DNA from: Alphaproteobacteria bacterium
GTDB lineage: Bacteria; Pseudomonadota; Alphaproteobacteria; Micavibrionales; Micavibrionaceae
Length of the DNA stretch: 34,835 bases
Assembly: GCA_016125135.1 (NCBI GenBank)
Contig: WGMJ01000007.1
Location: 1 to 34,835 of the forward strand
Direction: 5' to 3'
A program made the translations under genes and the position numbers. The notes below the pieces were generated by a model. The model was not told the origin of the DNA. It ran no database searches and saw nothing but the letters and a program-made list of their open reading frames with translations. Positions 24,900 to 33,385 of the stretch are shown piece by piece; positions within the stretch are counted from its first letter, which is position 1; every line of letters begins with the position of its first letter.

Positions 24900-25256
24900 A
24901 TGGACGTAACGGCGGTAATAGAGGGACTTCAGCATAGTTTAGCAACATATTACGGGGCAGACTGGATGTGTATGATCTGCGGCCTTATTGGTATGTACTA
25001 TATGACGCAGAAAAACAGTCTTGGTTTTATGTTCTCTTTCGCCGGATGTATTTTTGGTTTTGGTGCCGCTTATATTTCCCAGCAATACGGATTTGTGGCC
25101 TATAATATTCTGCTGATGTCGATGACAGGCCGTGCGCTTTATAGGGAAGGCTACTTCAAGCCTATTCTCGCAAGAATGCCGTCACTACACCGTGTAGCGT
25201 TTGCAGCTCCTGTGTCGTTGGCGCTAGCCTTGCCAATAGTGCTTTTAAGTTTTTAA
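24900..25256 (+). CDS. Small membrane protein of unknown function
   Basis: 118 residues from ATG 24900 (an in-frame TTG lies two codons earlier); GGTGAG sits nine bases before the ATG. Three or four hydrophobic helices are visible at about residues 25-38, 43-62, 65-80 and 99-117. The pattern of a short loop, Gly-rich helix, then VAYNILLMSMTGRALYREGY resembles small three-helix half-transporters of the SemiSWEET/PnuC-like kind, but this is a weak likeness and I make no functional claim. The last 95 bases overlap antisense with the 3' end of the methyltransferase gene on the - strand. The gene follows the rpsD terminator, and the 90-base gap contains no obvious -35/-10 pair. Confidence 0.65.
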   Translation: MDVTAVIEGLQHSLATYYGADWMCMICGLIGMYYMTQKNSLGFMFSFAGCIFGFGAAYISQQYGFVAYNILLMSMTGRALYREGYFKPILARMPSLHRVAFAAPVSLALALPIVLLSF

Positions 25257-25884
25257 CGGTTGCCGGTTTCATATCTGGCGATGTAAAGAAGCCCGCTTCA
25301 TCAAGCGCGGCTTCAAATCTTTTGAAGAAATTATCAAACTCGCCTTGTGTCGCGATATCTGTTTTACCCTTATGAATAAAGGCTTTTTCACCCTTATGCA
25401 GGGAAGCAGCAATCTGGTAGGTGATAATCAAAACGGCCTGCGCAAGGTTCAGTGACGAGAATTGTGGGTTTAGCGGAATTGTTATCAGCCCTTGTGCAAA
25501 AGCGAGTTCCTCACTGTAAAGCCCCACACGTTCCGAGCCGAATAAAAGCCCGATACGCTGTCCGCCCTCAAGCGCTTGGTGAATGGGGGCAATAGCGCCT
25601 TCAGGCGTATAAACATGTTTCACAAGGTTATGGTGGCGCGCGGTGGTGGCAAGCACGAGATGGCAGTCAGCTACAGCGGCTTCTACCGTTTCAAAAACAT
25701 CAACGGGGGTCATTTCATCAAATGCGCCGGCGCTCATCACGGTGGCGCGGTCACTGGGCCAGCCGTCACGCGGGGCTACGAGGCGCAAATTCCGGAAGCC
25801 GCAATTCAGCATGGCGCGGGCTGAAGCGCCTATATTTTCTCCCATCTGGGGCCGGACAAGAATGACCTGAAAATTATCGAGCAT
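25162..25884 (-). CDS. trmJ: TrmJ/TrmH-family tRNA 2'-O-ribose methyltransferase
   Basis: 240 residues from ATG 25884, chosen because LDNFQVILVRPQ begins the protein as in other family members; ATG 25902 and GTG 25911 are also in frame and none has a good ribosome-binding site. It is a SPOUT enzyme that probably methylates ribose 32 of some tRNAs. Motif 1 is GENIGASARAMLNCGFRNL, motif 2 GLLFGSERVGL, and motif 3 IPLNPQFSSLNLAQAV, the part that forms the knotted AdoMet site. A helical C-terminal extension (~165-240) matches TrmJ rather than bare TrmL. The gene overlaps the small membrane-protein gene tail to tail by 95 bases. A CtrA box lies about 100 bases upstream. Confidence 0.88.
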   Translation of the reverse strand: MLDNFQVILVRPQMGENIGASARAMLNCGFRNLRLVAPRDGWPSDRATVMSAGAFDEMTPVDVFETVEAAVADCHLVLATTARHHNLVKHVYTPEGAIAPIHQALEGGQRIGLLFGSERVGLYSEELAFAQGLITIPLNPQFSSLNLAQAVLIITYQIAASLHKGEKAFIHKGKTDIATQGEFDNFFKRFEAALDEAGFFTSPDMKPATVKNLKALLARLAPTTQELQTLHGVVTAFLRE

Positions 25885-25984
25885 AGCGACATACCATGGC
25901 ATAGCACACACAGGCTAACCATTTGTTTTTGTTGCAATTTAATTTGATTTCCATAATTATTATTGCTTTTTCGCCCTATTCGGG

Positions 25985-26000
25985 TTAAGATATCATTAAC
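25985..26000. promoter_or_regulatory. Perfect CtrA-type box
   Basis: TTAA-GATATCA-TTAAC matches the full CtrA consensus TTAA-N7-TTAAC. It lies between the divergent trmJ-like gene (about 100 bases away) and the 82-residue gene (22 bases away). A weak candidate promoter for the latter (TTGCTT at 25963, 17 bases, TAAGAT at 25986) overlaps the box, which would suggest repression in that direction. Confidence 0.6.
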
Positions 26001-26022
26001 TTTTACAAGGGGAGTTATAACC

Positions 26023-26271
26023 GTGAGCATCCTAAACAAAGCATCGTTCTTCAGCAAGAAAAGCCTGCAATCGGCAAACGGCAATTTCGACGTTCATGCC
26101 GCCTTTTATAACCTTGAGAGCGGCCGCCAGATGGTTCTTTGTGACCATCTTTTCAACGGAAGCATTGCTTCTTTCGAGCGCGCAGTAAAACTCCTTTGGC
26201 CACTCGCGACTTCAAATGATGCAAAAGGCCTCGAGCGTATGATCCGCTCACGTATTAAGGCTGCTGCTTAA
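26023..26271 (+). CDS. 82-residue protein of unknown function
   Basis: Start GTG at 26023, with AAGGGGAG ending about eight bases upstream; an in-frame TTG at 25963 would place the ribosome-binding site and the CtrA box inside the gene and is unlikely. The sequence begins with a Ser/Lys-rich segment (ASFFSKKSLQSANG), then FDVHAAFYNLESGRQMVLCDH, and a helical, basic C-terminus (GLERMIRSRIKAAA). No membrane segment, signal peptide or known motif is visible, so it should be a soluble cytoplasmic protein. It stands alone: an intrinsic terminator follows 18 bases after the stop. The perfect CtrA box directly upstream suggests cell-cycle-linked expression, which is an inference. Confidence 0.75.
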   Translation: MSILNKASFFSKKSLQSANGNFDVHAAFYNLESGRQMVLCDHLFNGSIASFERAVKLLWPLATSNDAKGLERMIRSRIKAAA

Positions 26272-26289
26272 TTCCAGATTTCATTCAAT

Positions 26290-26317
26290 AAAAAACCCGC
26301 CAGTCGGCGGGTTTTTT
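26290..26317. terminator. Bidirectional intrinsic terminator
   Basis: Six A, CCCGCC, loop AGTC, GGCGGG, six T. It serves the + strand 82-residue gene and, read the other way, ends the gltX-ABC exporter transcript. The ABC gene stop codon overlaps the last bases. Confidence 0.92.
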
Positions 26318-28121
26318 ATTGGGCAGCGTGGCTGTCGCCAATAAATCCACAAGATTGCATATCCCATAGTTTAGCGTAGAGGCCACCTTTCTTAAGAAGC
26401 TCATCATGTGGGCCGTCTTCGATAATCTTCCCATTGTCCATCACTAAAAGGCGCTCGAGATGTGAAATGGTAGAAAGCCTGTGCGCAATGGCAATCACGG
26501 TTTTGCCTTTCATTAAATCTTCAAGGCTTTCCTGAATAAGTCGTTCTGAGACGGAATCGAGTGCTGATGTTGCTTCATCCATGGCCAGTATGGGCGCATT
26601 TTTCAGGATGGCGCGGGCAATAGCAATACGTTGGCGCTGCCCACCTGAAAGTTTTACGCCGCGCTCACCGACAAGCGTGTCATAGCTTTGTGGTAGCTGT
26701 ACAATAAACTCATGCGCGTGTGCCTTTTGTGCGGCAACTATGACTTCGGCATCAGTCGCATCTACCTTGCCATAGCGGATATTATCAAGGATAGAGCGAT
26801 GAAAGAGCGTTGTGTCCTGCGGGATAATGGAAATATGGTCGATAAGGCTTTGGCGCGACACGCTATGCATATCTTGCCCGTCAATCAGGATGCTGTTTTT
26901 CTCGGGCACATAAAACCCGAGTAGCAAATTAATAAGCGAGGATTTCCCTGCGCCCGATGGACCAATAAGTCCGACACGTTCGCCTGCTTTGATATGGAGG
27001 TAAAAATCTTGGAATACACCGGTTTTGTTCTGGTAGCTGAAGTCAATATGGTCAAAAGTGATATCAGCTTTTTTTACAACAAGCGAGGTCGGATAATCTG
27101 TTTCAATCCGCTCGAGAGGTTCGCATATCTCTGCAATGCCGTCTTTTATAACGCCGCCATATTCATACATTTCACGGATGGAGGAGCCAATACTGGTAGA
27201 TTTTGTAGCTGTAATGGAAAGTAATGTCAGAGTCAGCGCAAAATCACCCTCTGTGATTTGTTGCTGAAGATAGAGGTAAATGCAAAGGCAGACGGCCCCA
27301 ATGAAGTAAGAAGACGTCATGACCTCGCGGATAAGGACAAAGAGGCGCTGGAATTTGAACATGTTGCCTTGTGAAATTTCTTCTTCTTTTACAAGGGCCC
27401 TAAGGCGGTTAAGCTCACGTGTCTGGGCGGCAAACATTTTAACGGCCTGATGGTTTGAAATCGCATCAACAATTGTGCCCGCAACTGTGTTTTTCTTGGC
27501 GGCGCGGTCGCGGGAGAGCTGTGCATTAACGGAACCCATTGAGAATACAACGGCATAGAAAAGCACATTCCAGAGTACGGCTAGTGCGCCGATATAGGGA
27601 TGTACAAAAAACAGGACTGCGAGGCCAAACAGGAAAATACATGTAAGGGGCAGAATGCCGTAAAATATAACGTCCAGCACAATCACGATATTCCATGAAA
27701 TATTGTAAATCTTCTGCGCAATATTGCCGGCTTCGCGGTTGATCAGGAAGTTATATGAATGTTGCTGCACATAATCAAACAGGCGTTCTTTCGTGCGCAG
27801 TTCATAAGGATTGCGAGCCAGCAGCCAGAACCATTCACGCAGCGGCGCAAATACAAGATTTACAAGTAGAACCGCACCGATAAGAAAAAGAACGGGAGAG
27901 AATGTTTCCCAGCTTAGATCGCCTGCGCTTTTGTGGGCAGTGGCAATCACATCAACAAAAAGCTTTATGACGTAGGAAAGCGCAATCTCGGAGGCGGAGA
28001 TAATGATGGATGTCAGCGCCAGGAAACTAAAGAAAATGATATAACGTGGCTCTTTCCCACAATGCCAGAGGAAGGGGAAGAGTTTATCAGGCAAGTAATT
28101 GGTTGTTTTACTTTGGCTCAC
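26316..28121 (-). CDS. ABC exporter half-transporter, permease fused to ATPase
   Basis: 601 residues, the size of MsbA-type half-transporters that work as homodimers in the inner membrane. The membrane domain covers ~25-320 with six helices; a coupling-helix region contains NREAGNIAQKIYN. The ATPase domain covers ~350-590: Walker A GPSGAGKSS (~386-394), Q-loop SIIPQDTTLF, signature LSGGQRQRIAIARA (~489), Walker B ILAMDEATSALD (~513), and the switch His in IAIAHRLSTI, all intact. The substrate cannot be told from sequence. The start is GTG at 28121 with GGGAG six bases upstream, 14 bases after the gltX stop, so it is probably co-transcribed with gltX. Transcription ends at the shared terminator at 26290-26317. 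Confidence 0.92.
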   Translation of the reverse strand: MSQSKTTNYLPDKLFPFLWHCGKEPRYIIFFSFLALTSIIISASEIALSYVIKLFVDVIATAHKSAGDLSWETFSPVLFLIGAVLLVNLVFAPLREWFWLLARNPYELRTKERLFDYVQQHSYNFLINREAGNIAQKIYNISWNIVIVLDVIFYGILPLTCIFLFGLAVLFFVHPYIGALAVLWNVLFYAVVFSMGSVNAQLSRDRAAKKNTVAGTIVDAISNHQAVKMFAAQTRELNRLRALVKEEEISQGNMFKFQRLFVLIREVMTSSYFIGAVCLCIYLYLQQQITEGDFALTLTLLSITATKSTSIGSSIREMYEYGGVIKDGIAEICEPLERIETDYPTSLVVKKADITFDHIDFSYQNKTGVFQDFYLHIKAGERVGLIGPSGAGKSSLINLLLGFYVPEKNSILIDGQDMHSVSRQSLIDHISIIPQDTTLFHRSILDNIRYGKVDATDAEVIVAAQKAHAHEFIVQLPQSYDTLVGERGVKLSGGQRQRIAIARAILKNAPILAMDEATSALDSVSERLIQESLEDLMKGKTVIAIAHRLSTISHLERLLVMDNGKIIEDGPHDELLKKGGLYAKLWDMQSCGFIGDSHAAQ

Positions 28122-28135
28122 TATAGGCTCCCTAA

Positions 28136-29473
28136 TCAGGCAGCCTTGAGGCGCTCTTTTGTTTTCTCGGGGCCAATAAGCGGCAATAGAACAGGCATTT
28201 CAGGGCCGTGGTCCATACCTGTAAGTGCTTGGCGCAGCGGCATGAAAAGCTCTTTGCCTTTGCGGCCTGTTTTTTCTTTCAAAGCATTTGTCCAGGCCTG
28301 CCATGTTTCGCTTGTCCATGGTTCGGGCGGTAGCATCGTGAGCGCCTCTGAAATAAAGCCTTTGTCAGCAATCACAGGTGTTACGGGGCCTTTGGCAACT
28401 TGCCACCAGTCTTTAATATCTGTGACACGCTCAAGGTTCGGGCGTACAACATTCCAGAAAGTTTCATCGATATCTTTGAGGCCCATTTTTTCAAGTTTGG
28501 GTTTTGCCATTGCAAAATCCATATCGTGTACCAGTTTTGCGTTCAGGCGTAAAATTTCGTCGCTATCAAACTTTGGCGTCGAGCGGGAGAAATGCGAGAA
28601 GCTGAATGTATTGGAAAGTGTTTTAATATCGGCAATTGCTTCAATCGGCTGTGATGTGCCAAGGCGGGCCAGCAGGCTACAAATGGCCATCGGCTCGATG
28701 CCTTCTTGCTCGCGCAGGTCACGAATGCTGAGCGCGCCCAAGCGTTTTGATAGTTTGCCGCCTTCTTTGTCTGATAAGAGTGGCAAGTGAGCAAATGTTG
28801 GTGGTTTTGCGCCTAAAGCCTCAAACATTTGTACGTGTGTGGCTGTATTTGTAACGTGGTCTTCGCCTCGCACAACGTGTGTAATACCAAAATCAATATC
28901 ATCAATCACCGAGCAAAGGTGGTAAAGCGGGCTTCCATCTTCACGTATTAGAACGGGGTCTGACAAATCGCCCCCCTGAAACTCGGCATGGCCACGGATC
29001 ATGTCATCCCAGATAATCGGGGTGTGGTTTAGTTTGAAGCGCCAGTGCGGCGTACGGCCTTCGACTTCGAATTTTGCTTTTTGCTCGTCAGTGAGTTTTA
29101 GTGCTGCACGGTCATAGATCGGTGGCAGGCCACGGTTCAGTAAAACTTTTCTGTTAAGCGCTAGTTCTTCCTCTGTTTCGTAGCAGGGGTACAGGCGGCC
29201 ATCGGCTTTTAATTGTGCAATACGCTTATCATAGTCGGCCTGGCGGTCGCGCTGGCGGGCGAAGGCATCCCAGTCCATGCCCAGCCATGTCAGGCTCTCG
29301 CGGATATCATCCACGCATTCCTCGCGGGAACGCTCTTTGTCGGTGTCATCAATCCGCAGCAGGTAATGGCCATTATTGTTACGGGCAAAAAGCCACGTAA
29401 TCAGGGCGGTGCGGATATTCCCGATATGCAAAAAACCGGTGGGTGAGGGGGCAAAACGTACTTTTACTGTCAT
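28136..29473 (-). CDS. gltX: Glutamyl-tRNA synthetase
   Basis: 445 residues. It charges tRNA with glutamate. The class I signature 1 is in APSPTGFLHIGNIRTAL (HIGN at 16-19) and signature 2 reads KLSKR near residue 245, a common GluRS variant of KMSKS. The YHLCSVIDDIDFGITHVVRGEDHVTNT block is typical of discriminating and non-discriminating GluRS alike. The length is slightly below the usual ~470. Many alphaproteobacteria carry two GluRS genes, one of them of about this length; whether this is the only copy cannot be seen here. The C-terminal anticodon-binding part (LMPLRQALTGMDHGPEM) is present. The ABC exporter gene follows after 14 bases. Confidence 0.96.
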   Translation of the reverse strand: MTVKVRFAPSPTGFLHIGNIRTALITWLFARNNNGHYLLRIDDTDKERSREECVDDIRESLTWLGMDWDAFARQRDRQADYDKRIAQLKADGRLYPCYETEEELALNRKVLLNRGLPPIYDRAALKLTDEQKAKFEVEGRTPHWRFKLNHTPIIWDDMIRGHAEFQGGDLSDPVLIREDGSPLYHLCSVIDDIDFGITHVVRGEDHVTNTATHVQMFEALGAKPPTFAHLPLLSDKEGGKLSKRLGALSIRDLREQEGIEPMAICSLLARLGTSQPIEAIADIKTLSNTFSFSHFSRSTPKFDSDEILRLNAKLVHDMDFAMAKPKLEKMGLKDIDETFWNVVRPNLERVTDIKDWWQVAKGPVTPVIADKGFISEALTMLPPEPWTSETWQAWTNALKEKTGRKGKELFMPLRQALTGMDHGPEMPVLLPLIGPEKTKERLKAA

Positions 29474-29535
29474 AAGGCTTCTTTAATAGCCGAAACCCCG
29501 CTTTTTCGCAAAGGGAAAGTAGCCTATAAAGGGGT

Positions 29536-30060
29536 ATGGCAGACAGCTTACCCCCTGTTTTTATTCGAAAACTTGCTTCGTCCGACCTTGCGGCCTGGGG
29601 CAAAATTGTTGTGCCTTTGAGTGGTTATAGTGCTGATGCCTACATGGCGCAGGCCTTTGCTGAGCAGGAATCGGGCCGCAGGCGCATTATCGGTGCGTTT
29701 TCAGGCGAAGAAATTGTGGGGTATGTTTTCCTCAATTTTCAGCCGCTCTATCAACCTTTCCGTAGCTTGAATATTCCCGAGTTTCAGGATTTACACGTTG
29801 TACCTGCAATGCGCGGTCGCGGCGTTGCTGCTGCACTTGTTGCATTTTGTGAAACGGCCGCACGTGAGTGCGGCGCAGAGATGATAGGTCTTGGCGTTTC
29901 AGTCCATAAGAATTTTGGCCCCGCGCAGCGCCTTTATGCAAAACTTGGGTACAGCCCTGATGGCAATGGAATTGTGCATGAGCGACAAAATGTAACTTTT
30001 GGTGAATTGAAGCCTGTTGGTGATGATCTATGCTTGATGATGATCAAAAGGCTTGCATAA
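29536..30060 (+). CDS. GNAT-family N-acetyltransferase
   Basis: 174 residues. The acetyl-CoA-binding motif is VVPAMRGRGVAAAL (about 88-101; the R-x-x-G-x-G/A pattern), preceded by the strand NIPEFQDLHV and followed by FCETAARECGAEMIGLGV and AQRLYAKLGY, the usual GNAT ending. The substrate is unknown; the family includes enzymes acting on amines, amino acids and protein N-termini. An AAAGGGG ribosome-binding site lies just upstream of the ATG. It diverges from gltX (62 bases apart) and ends ten bases before ppdK, so it may share a transcript with that gene. Confidence 0.9.
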   Translation: MADSLPPVFIRKLASSDLAAWGKIVVPLSGYSADAYMAQAFAEQESGRRRIIGAFSGEEIVGYVFLNFQPLYQPFRSLNIPEFQDLHVVPAMRGRGVAAALVAFCETAARECGAEMIGLGVSVHKNFGPAQRLYAKLGYSPDGNGIVHERQNVTFGELKPVGDDLCLMMIKRLA

Positions 30061-30070
30061 AGGATTCGGA

Positions 30071-32743
30071 ATGAAGCACGCATATAGTTTCGGTGGCACA
30101 AAAACAGAAGGCGCACGCGAGCAGAAAAATCTTCTCGGTGGCAAGGGGGCGAACCTTGCCGATATGGCGCTACTCGGTCTCCCTGTGCCGCCCGGCTTTA
30201 CCATTACCACAGAAGTTTGCACAAGCTTTTATCAGAACAATAAACAATACCCTGCAACGCTTGCGAGTGAAGTGAAGGCTGCGATTGCAGAAATTGAAAA
30301 AGCCGTGGAGGCAAAATTTGGTGATGCGCAAAATCCGCTTCTGGTTTCTGTTCGTTCGGGTGCGCGCGTTTCAATGCCGGGCATGATGGATACAATTCTA
30401 AACCTCGGCCTTAATGATAAAACAGTTGAGGGGCTCGCAAAACAAGCCGAAGATGCGCGCTTTGCGTGGGACAGCTACCGCCGCTTTATCCAGATGTTTG
30501 CAAGTGTTGTGCTGGATGTAGAACATTATGCGTTCGAAGATATTCTTGAAGATTATAAGATCGATAAAAAACTGAGCGCGGACACAGACATTGACGCGAA
30601 AGGTTGGCAGGAGATTGTGGCTGACTATAAAGACCTTGTGAAACGCGAAACCGGTGCAGAATTTCCGCAGGATACCGAAGCGCAATTATGGGCCGCTATT
30701 ACCGCTGTTTTTAACTCATGGCAAACACCGCGGGCCGTTACCTACCGTAAAATTCATGATATCCCCGAAGAATGGGGCACAGCGGTGAATGTGCAAGCTA
30801 TGGTGTTCGGCAACATGGGCGAGAGCAGCGCAACGGGTGTTGCCTTTACGCGTGACCCCTCAACAGGCGAAAACTATTTCTACGGCGAATATCTTGTGAA
30901 TGCCCAAGGTGAAGATGTTGTGGCGGGTATTCGTACGCCGCAATCGCTCACCATTACAGGCCGCAAGAAAAATGAATCTGGTGCGCCTTCCATGGAAGAA
31001 ATAATGCCTGCCGTTTTCAAGCAGCTTGATGATGTGCGTTTGAAGCTCGAGAAACATTACAAGGATATGCAGGATATCGAGTTTACCGTGCAAAAAGGCA
31101 CGCTTTATATGTTGCAAACCCGTAGCGGGAAAAGAACAGCTGCTGCTGCGCTTAAAATCGCTGTTGATATGGCAGAAGAAGGCTTGATTACAAAAGAAGA
31201 GGCGCTTTTACGCATTGAGCCGCAATCGCTTGACCAGCTTTTGCACCCCACGCTCGACCCGCATGCGCACAAGCATATTCTGGGTCGTGGCTTGCCGGCA
31301 TCGCCGGGCGCGGCAAGTGGTACGCTGGTGTTTTCTGCCGATGAAGCAGAGGAACGTGCAAAACGCGGCGAAGGTGTTATTCTCGCGCGGATTGAAACAT
31401 CGCCTGAAGATATTCACGGCATGCACGCAGCGCGCGGTATTCTCACAACACGTGGTGGCATGACAAGCCACGCAGCTGTTGTTGCACGCGGTATGGGCCG
31501 CCCCTGTGTGGCAGGTGCTGGAAGCATCCATATTGATTACGCGAAGAAAATACTCACCGCTGGCAATGAAACATTACGCGAAGGCGATGTTGTCACGATT
31601 GATGGCGGTACGGGCGATATTATGAAAGGGCTTGTGAACACAATACAGCCCAAGCTCTCGGGTGATTTTGCAACCATTATGGGCTGGGCTGACGCTCACC
31701 GCCGTATGGATATCCGCACGAATGCCGATACGCCGCAAGACACCGAAACCGCGAAACGATATGGCGCAGAAGGAATTGGTTTGTGCCGTACCGAGCATAT
31801 GTTTTTCGAGCCATCACGTATTCAGAATGTGCGTGAGATGATTTTTGCCGATAGCACAGCCGAGCGCGAGAAGGCGCTTGCCAAGTTGTTGCCGGCGCAA
31901 CGGGATGATTTCAAGGCGATTTTCACAATTATGAAGAATATGCCGGTGACGATCAGGCTTCTTGACCCACCTTTGCATGAATTTCTGCCGCATGAGAAAG
32001 GAGATGTTGAGGAGTTTGCACGGACAGCCGGGCTGGATATTGCCCGTGTCGAGCGGCGCTTGCTGGAACTGAAGGAAGCAAACCCGATGCTGGGACATCG
32101 TGGTTGCCGCCTCGCTATTACCTGCCCCGAGATTTATGCGATGCAGGCCCGTGCGATTTTTGAAGCCGCAGTTGATACTGAAGGAGCGGTGCCTGAAGTG
32201 ATGATCCCGCTTGTAGGGATAACGGGTGAATTCACAACATTGAAAAAGCTTGTTGATGATACGGCGCAAGCAGTTTTCAATGAAAAGGAAAAATCTGTCT
32301 CCTATATTGTTGGCACAATGATCGAACTGCCGCGCGCAGCCTTGCAGGCGGCCCAGATTGCACAAGAAGCTTCGTTTTTCAGTTTTGGTACAAATGACCT
32401 CACGCAAACAACATTCGGCATTAGTCGTGACGATGCGGGCAGTTTTGTACCTTATTACCGTGATAAGGGGCTGTTGGCGCATGACCCGTTTGCAAGCCTT
32501 GATACAGAAGGCGTAGGCGAGCTTATTTCAATTGCCTGTGAACGCGGCCGCAAAACACGCGCTGATATCAAGCTTGGCATTTGCGGTGAGCATGGCGGTG
32601 ATCCGGCTTCAATCGCGTTTTGTGAAGAAGTAGGGCTTCATTATGTTTCTTGTTCGCCTTACCGTGTGCCGATTGCGCGTCTCGCGGCTGCTCAGGCATC
32701 TATTCGTAGTAAAGGCCTAGTCGCCGCAAAGCGTGCGGCATAA
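30071..32743 (+). CDS. ppdK: Pyruvate phosphate dikinase
   Basis: 890 residues, normal for the bacterial enzyme, which interconverts pyruvate, ATP and phosphate with PEP, AMP and pyrophosphate. The ATG at 30071 is preceded by AAAGGA. The ATP-grasp domain (~1-340) has LLGGKGANLADMALLGLPVPPGF and VSVRSGARVSMPGMMDT. The phosphohistidine domain contains GGMTSHAAVVARGMGRPC, with catalytic His467 and the neighbouring Thr465 that regulatory kinases of this enzyme modify. The PEP/pyruvate TIM-barrel domain has GTMIELPRAAL, FFSFGTNDLTQTTFG and a C-terminal catalytic Cys in YVSCSPYRVPIARLAAAQ. The last 27 bases overlap the HAD gene on the other strand tail to tail. Confidence 0.98.
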   Translation: MKHAYSFGGTKTEGAREQKNLLGGKGANLADMALLGLPVPPGFTITTEVCTSFYQNNKQYPATLASEVKAAIAEIEKAVEAKFGDAQNPLLVSVRSGARVSMPGMMDTILNLGLNDKTVEGLAKQAEDARFAWDSYRRFIQMFASVVLDVEHYAFEDILEDYKIDKKLSADTDIDAKGWQEIVADYKDLVKRETGAEFPQDTEAQLWAAITAVFNSWQTPRAVTYRKIHDIPEEWGTAVNVQAMVFGNMGESSATGVAFTRDPSTGENYFYGEYLVNAQGEDVVAGIRTPQSLTITGRKKNESGAPSMEEIMPAVFKQLDDVRLKLEKHYKDMQDIEFTVQKGTLYMLQTRSGKRTAAAALKIAVDMAEEGLITKEEALLRIEPQSLDQLLHPTLDPHAHKHILGRGLPASPGAASGTLVFSADEAEERAKRGEGVILARIETSPEDIHGMHAARGILTTRGGMTSHAAVVARGMGRPCVAGAGSIHIDYAKKILTAGNETLREGDVVTIDGGTGDIMKGLVNTIQPKLSGDFATIMGWADAHRRMDIRTNADTPQDTETAKRYGAEGIGLCRTEHMFFEPSRIQNVREMIFADSTAEREKALAKLLPAQRDDFKAIFTIMKNMPVTIRLLDPPLHEFLPHEKGDVEEFARTAGLDIARVERRLLELKEANPMLGHRGCRLAITCPEIYAMQARAIFEAAVDTEGAVPEVMIPLVGITGEFTTLKKLVDDTAQAVFNEKEKSVSYIVGTMIELPRAALQAAQIAQEASFFSFGTNDLTQTTFGISRDDAGSFVPYYRDKGLLAHDPFASLDTEGVGELISIACERGRKTRADIKLGICGEHGGDPASIAFCEEVGLHYVSCSPYRVPIARLAAAQASIRSKGLVAAKRAA

Positions 32744-33385
32744 ATCAAGCAGGGAATGATCTGTTGTAATGACGTGGTCTGCCTTATCGCTGGGGATAGG
32801 CAGGAATGGTGGCGGTGCGTGAATGGCAATCATGCCGGCGGCTTTGCCCGCTGTAACGCCTAAATCAAGATCATCAACGAATATACAGTTTGCGGCTGTA
32901 AGCTTACGGCCTAGTTTATCTTCCAGCATTTTGAGGCCAATCAGGCATGGGTCTGGGTGTGGTTTCCCGATGGGCGAAACTTCATAGGTTACAATGGCAT
33001 CAAAATAATTGGCGATCTTTGCGGCATTAAGTGCAGTGTTCACGGGGTCATTACGTCCGTTTGACACAATGGCCTGCGGGATATTCTTGCTTTTCAGATA
33101 TTCAAGCGTTTCGGCAATATGCGGGGCAAGCTGTATGCTTGGCATGAGTGACTTATAAATCGCATCAACCTTGTTCAGATAGTTTTCCTGCGTTTCTTTC
33201 AGGCTTTTTTCTTTTACAAGCCAGTTATAAATTTCAACACCGCGTGATTGGTGAATAAAATGCCGGTCATCAACGGGGTCAAGTTCGATGCCATATTCTT
33301 TACATGTGTCGACATGTTTGCGCCAGTGCAGCGGCTCGCTTTGCACCAGCGTATTGTCACAATCCCAGAAGGCAGCTTCTATCAT
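32717..33385 (-). CDS. HAD-superfamily hydrolase, phosphoglycolate phosphatase/beta-phosphoglucomutase-like
   Basis: 222 residues. Motif I FWDCDNTLVQSE gives the nucleophile and acid Asp pair (about residues 8 and 10), motif II is VSNG (~109-112), the Lys of motif III lies in PIGKPHPDP, and motif IV is FVDDLDLGVTAG. A helical cap sits between motifs I and II (~18-85), as in subfamily I HADs. The substrate cannot be assigned. Its start overlaps the ygfZ stop by four bases (ATGA), so the two are coupled. Its end overlaps the ppdK 3' end by 27 bases. Confidence 0.92.
   Translation of the reverse strand: MIEAAFWDCDNTLVQSEPLHWRKHVDTCKEYGIELDPVDDRHFIHQSRGVEIYNWLVKEKSLKETQENYLNKVDAIYKSLMPSIQLAPHIAETLEYLKSKNIPQAIVSNGRNDPVNTALNAAKIANYFDAIVTYEVSPIGKPHPDPCLIGLKMLEDKLGRKLTAANCIFVDDLDLGVTAGKAAGMIAIHAPPPFLPIPSDKADHVITTDHSLLDLCRTLCGD

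Noticed and set aside
29483-29511. Promoter-like TTGCGA, 17 bases, TATTAA upstream of gltX (- strand)
   Set aside because: The -10 would lie only nine bases before the gltX start, leaving almost no leader and no room for a ribosome-binding site on the transcript.
1694-30070. GANTC (CcrM-type) sites in several gaps, for example near 1694, 16010, 24883 and 30064
   Set aside because: The five-base pattern is expected about once per 256 bases, so the number seen is not informative without a whole-genome count.
31814-32482. 222-codon open frame on the - strand inside ppdK
   Set aside because: It is Cys/Arg/His-rich with no domain, fully antisense to a highly conserved enzyme, and has no ribosome-binding site that stands out.
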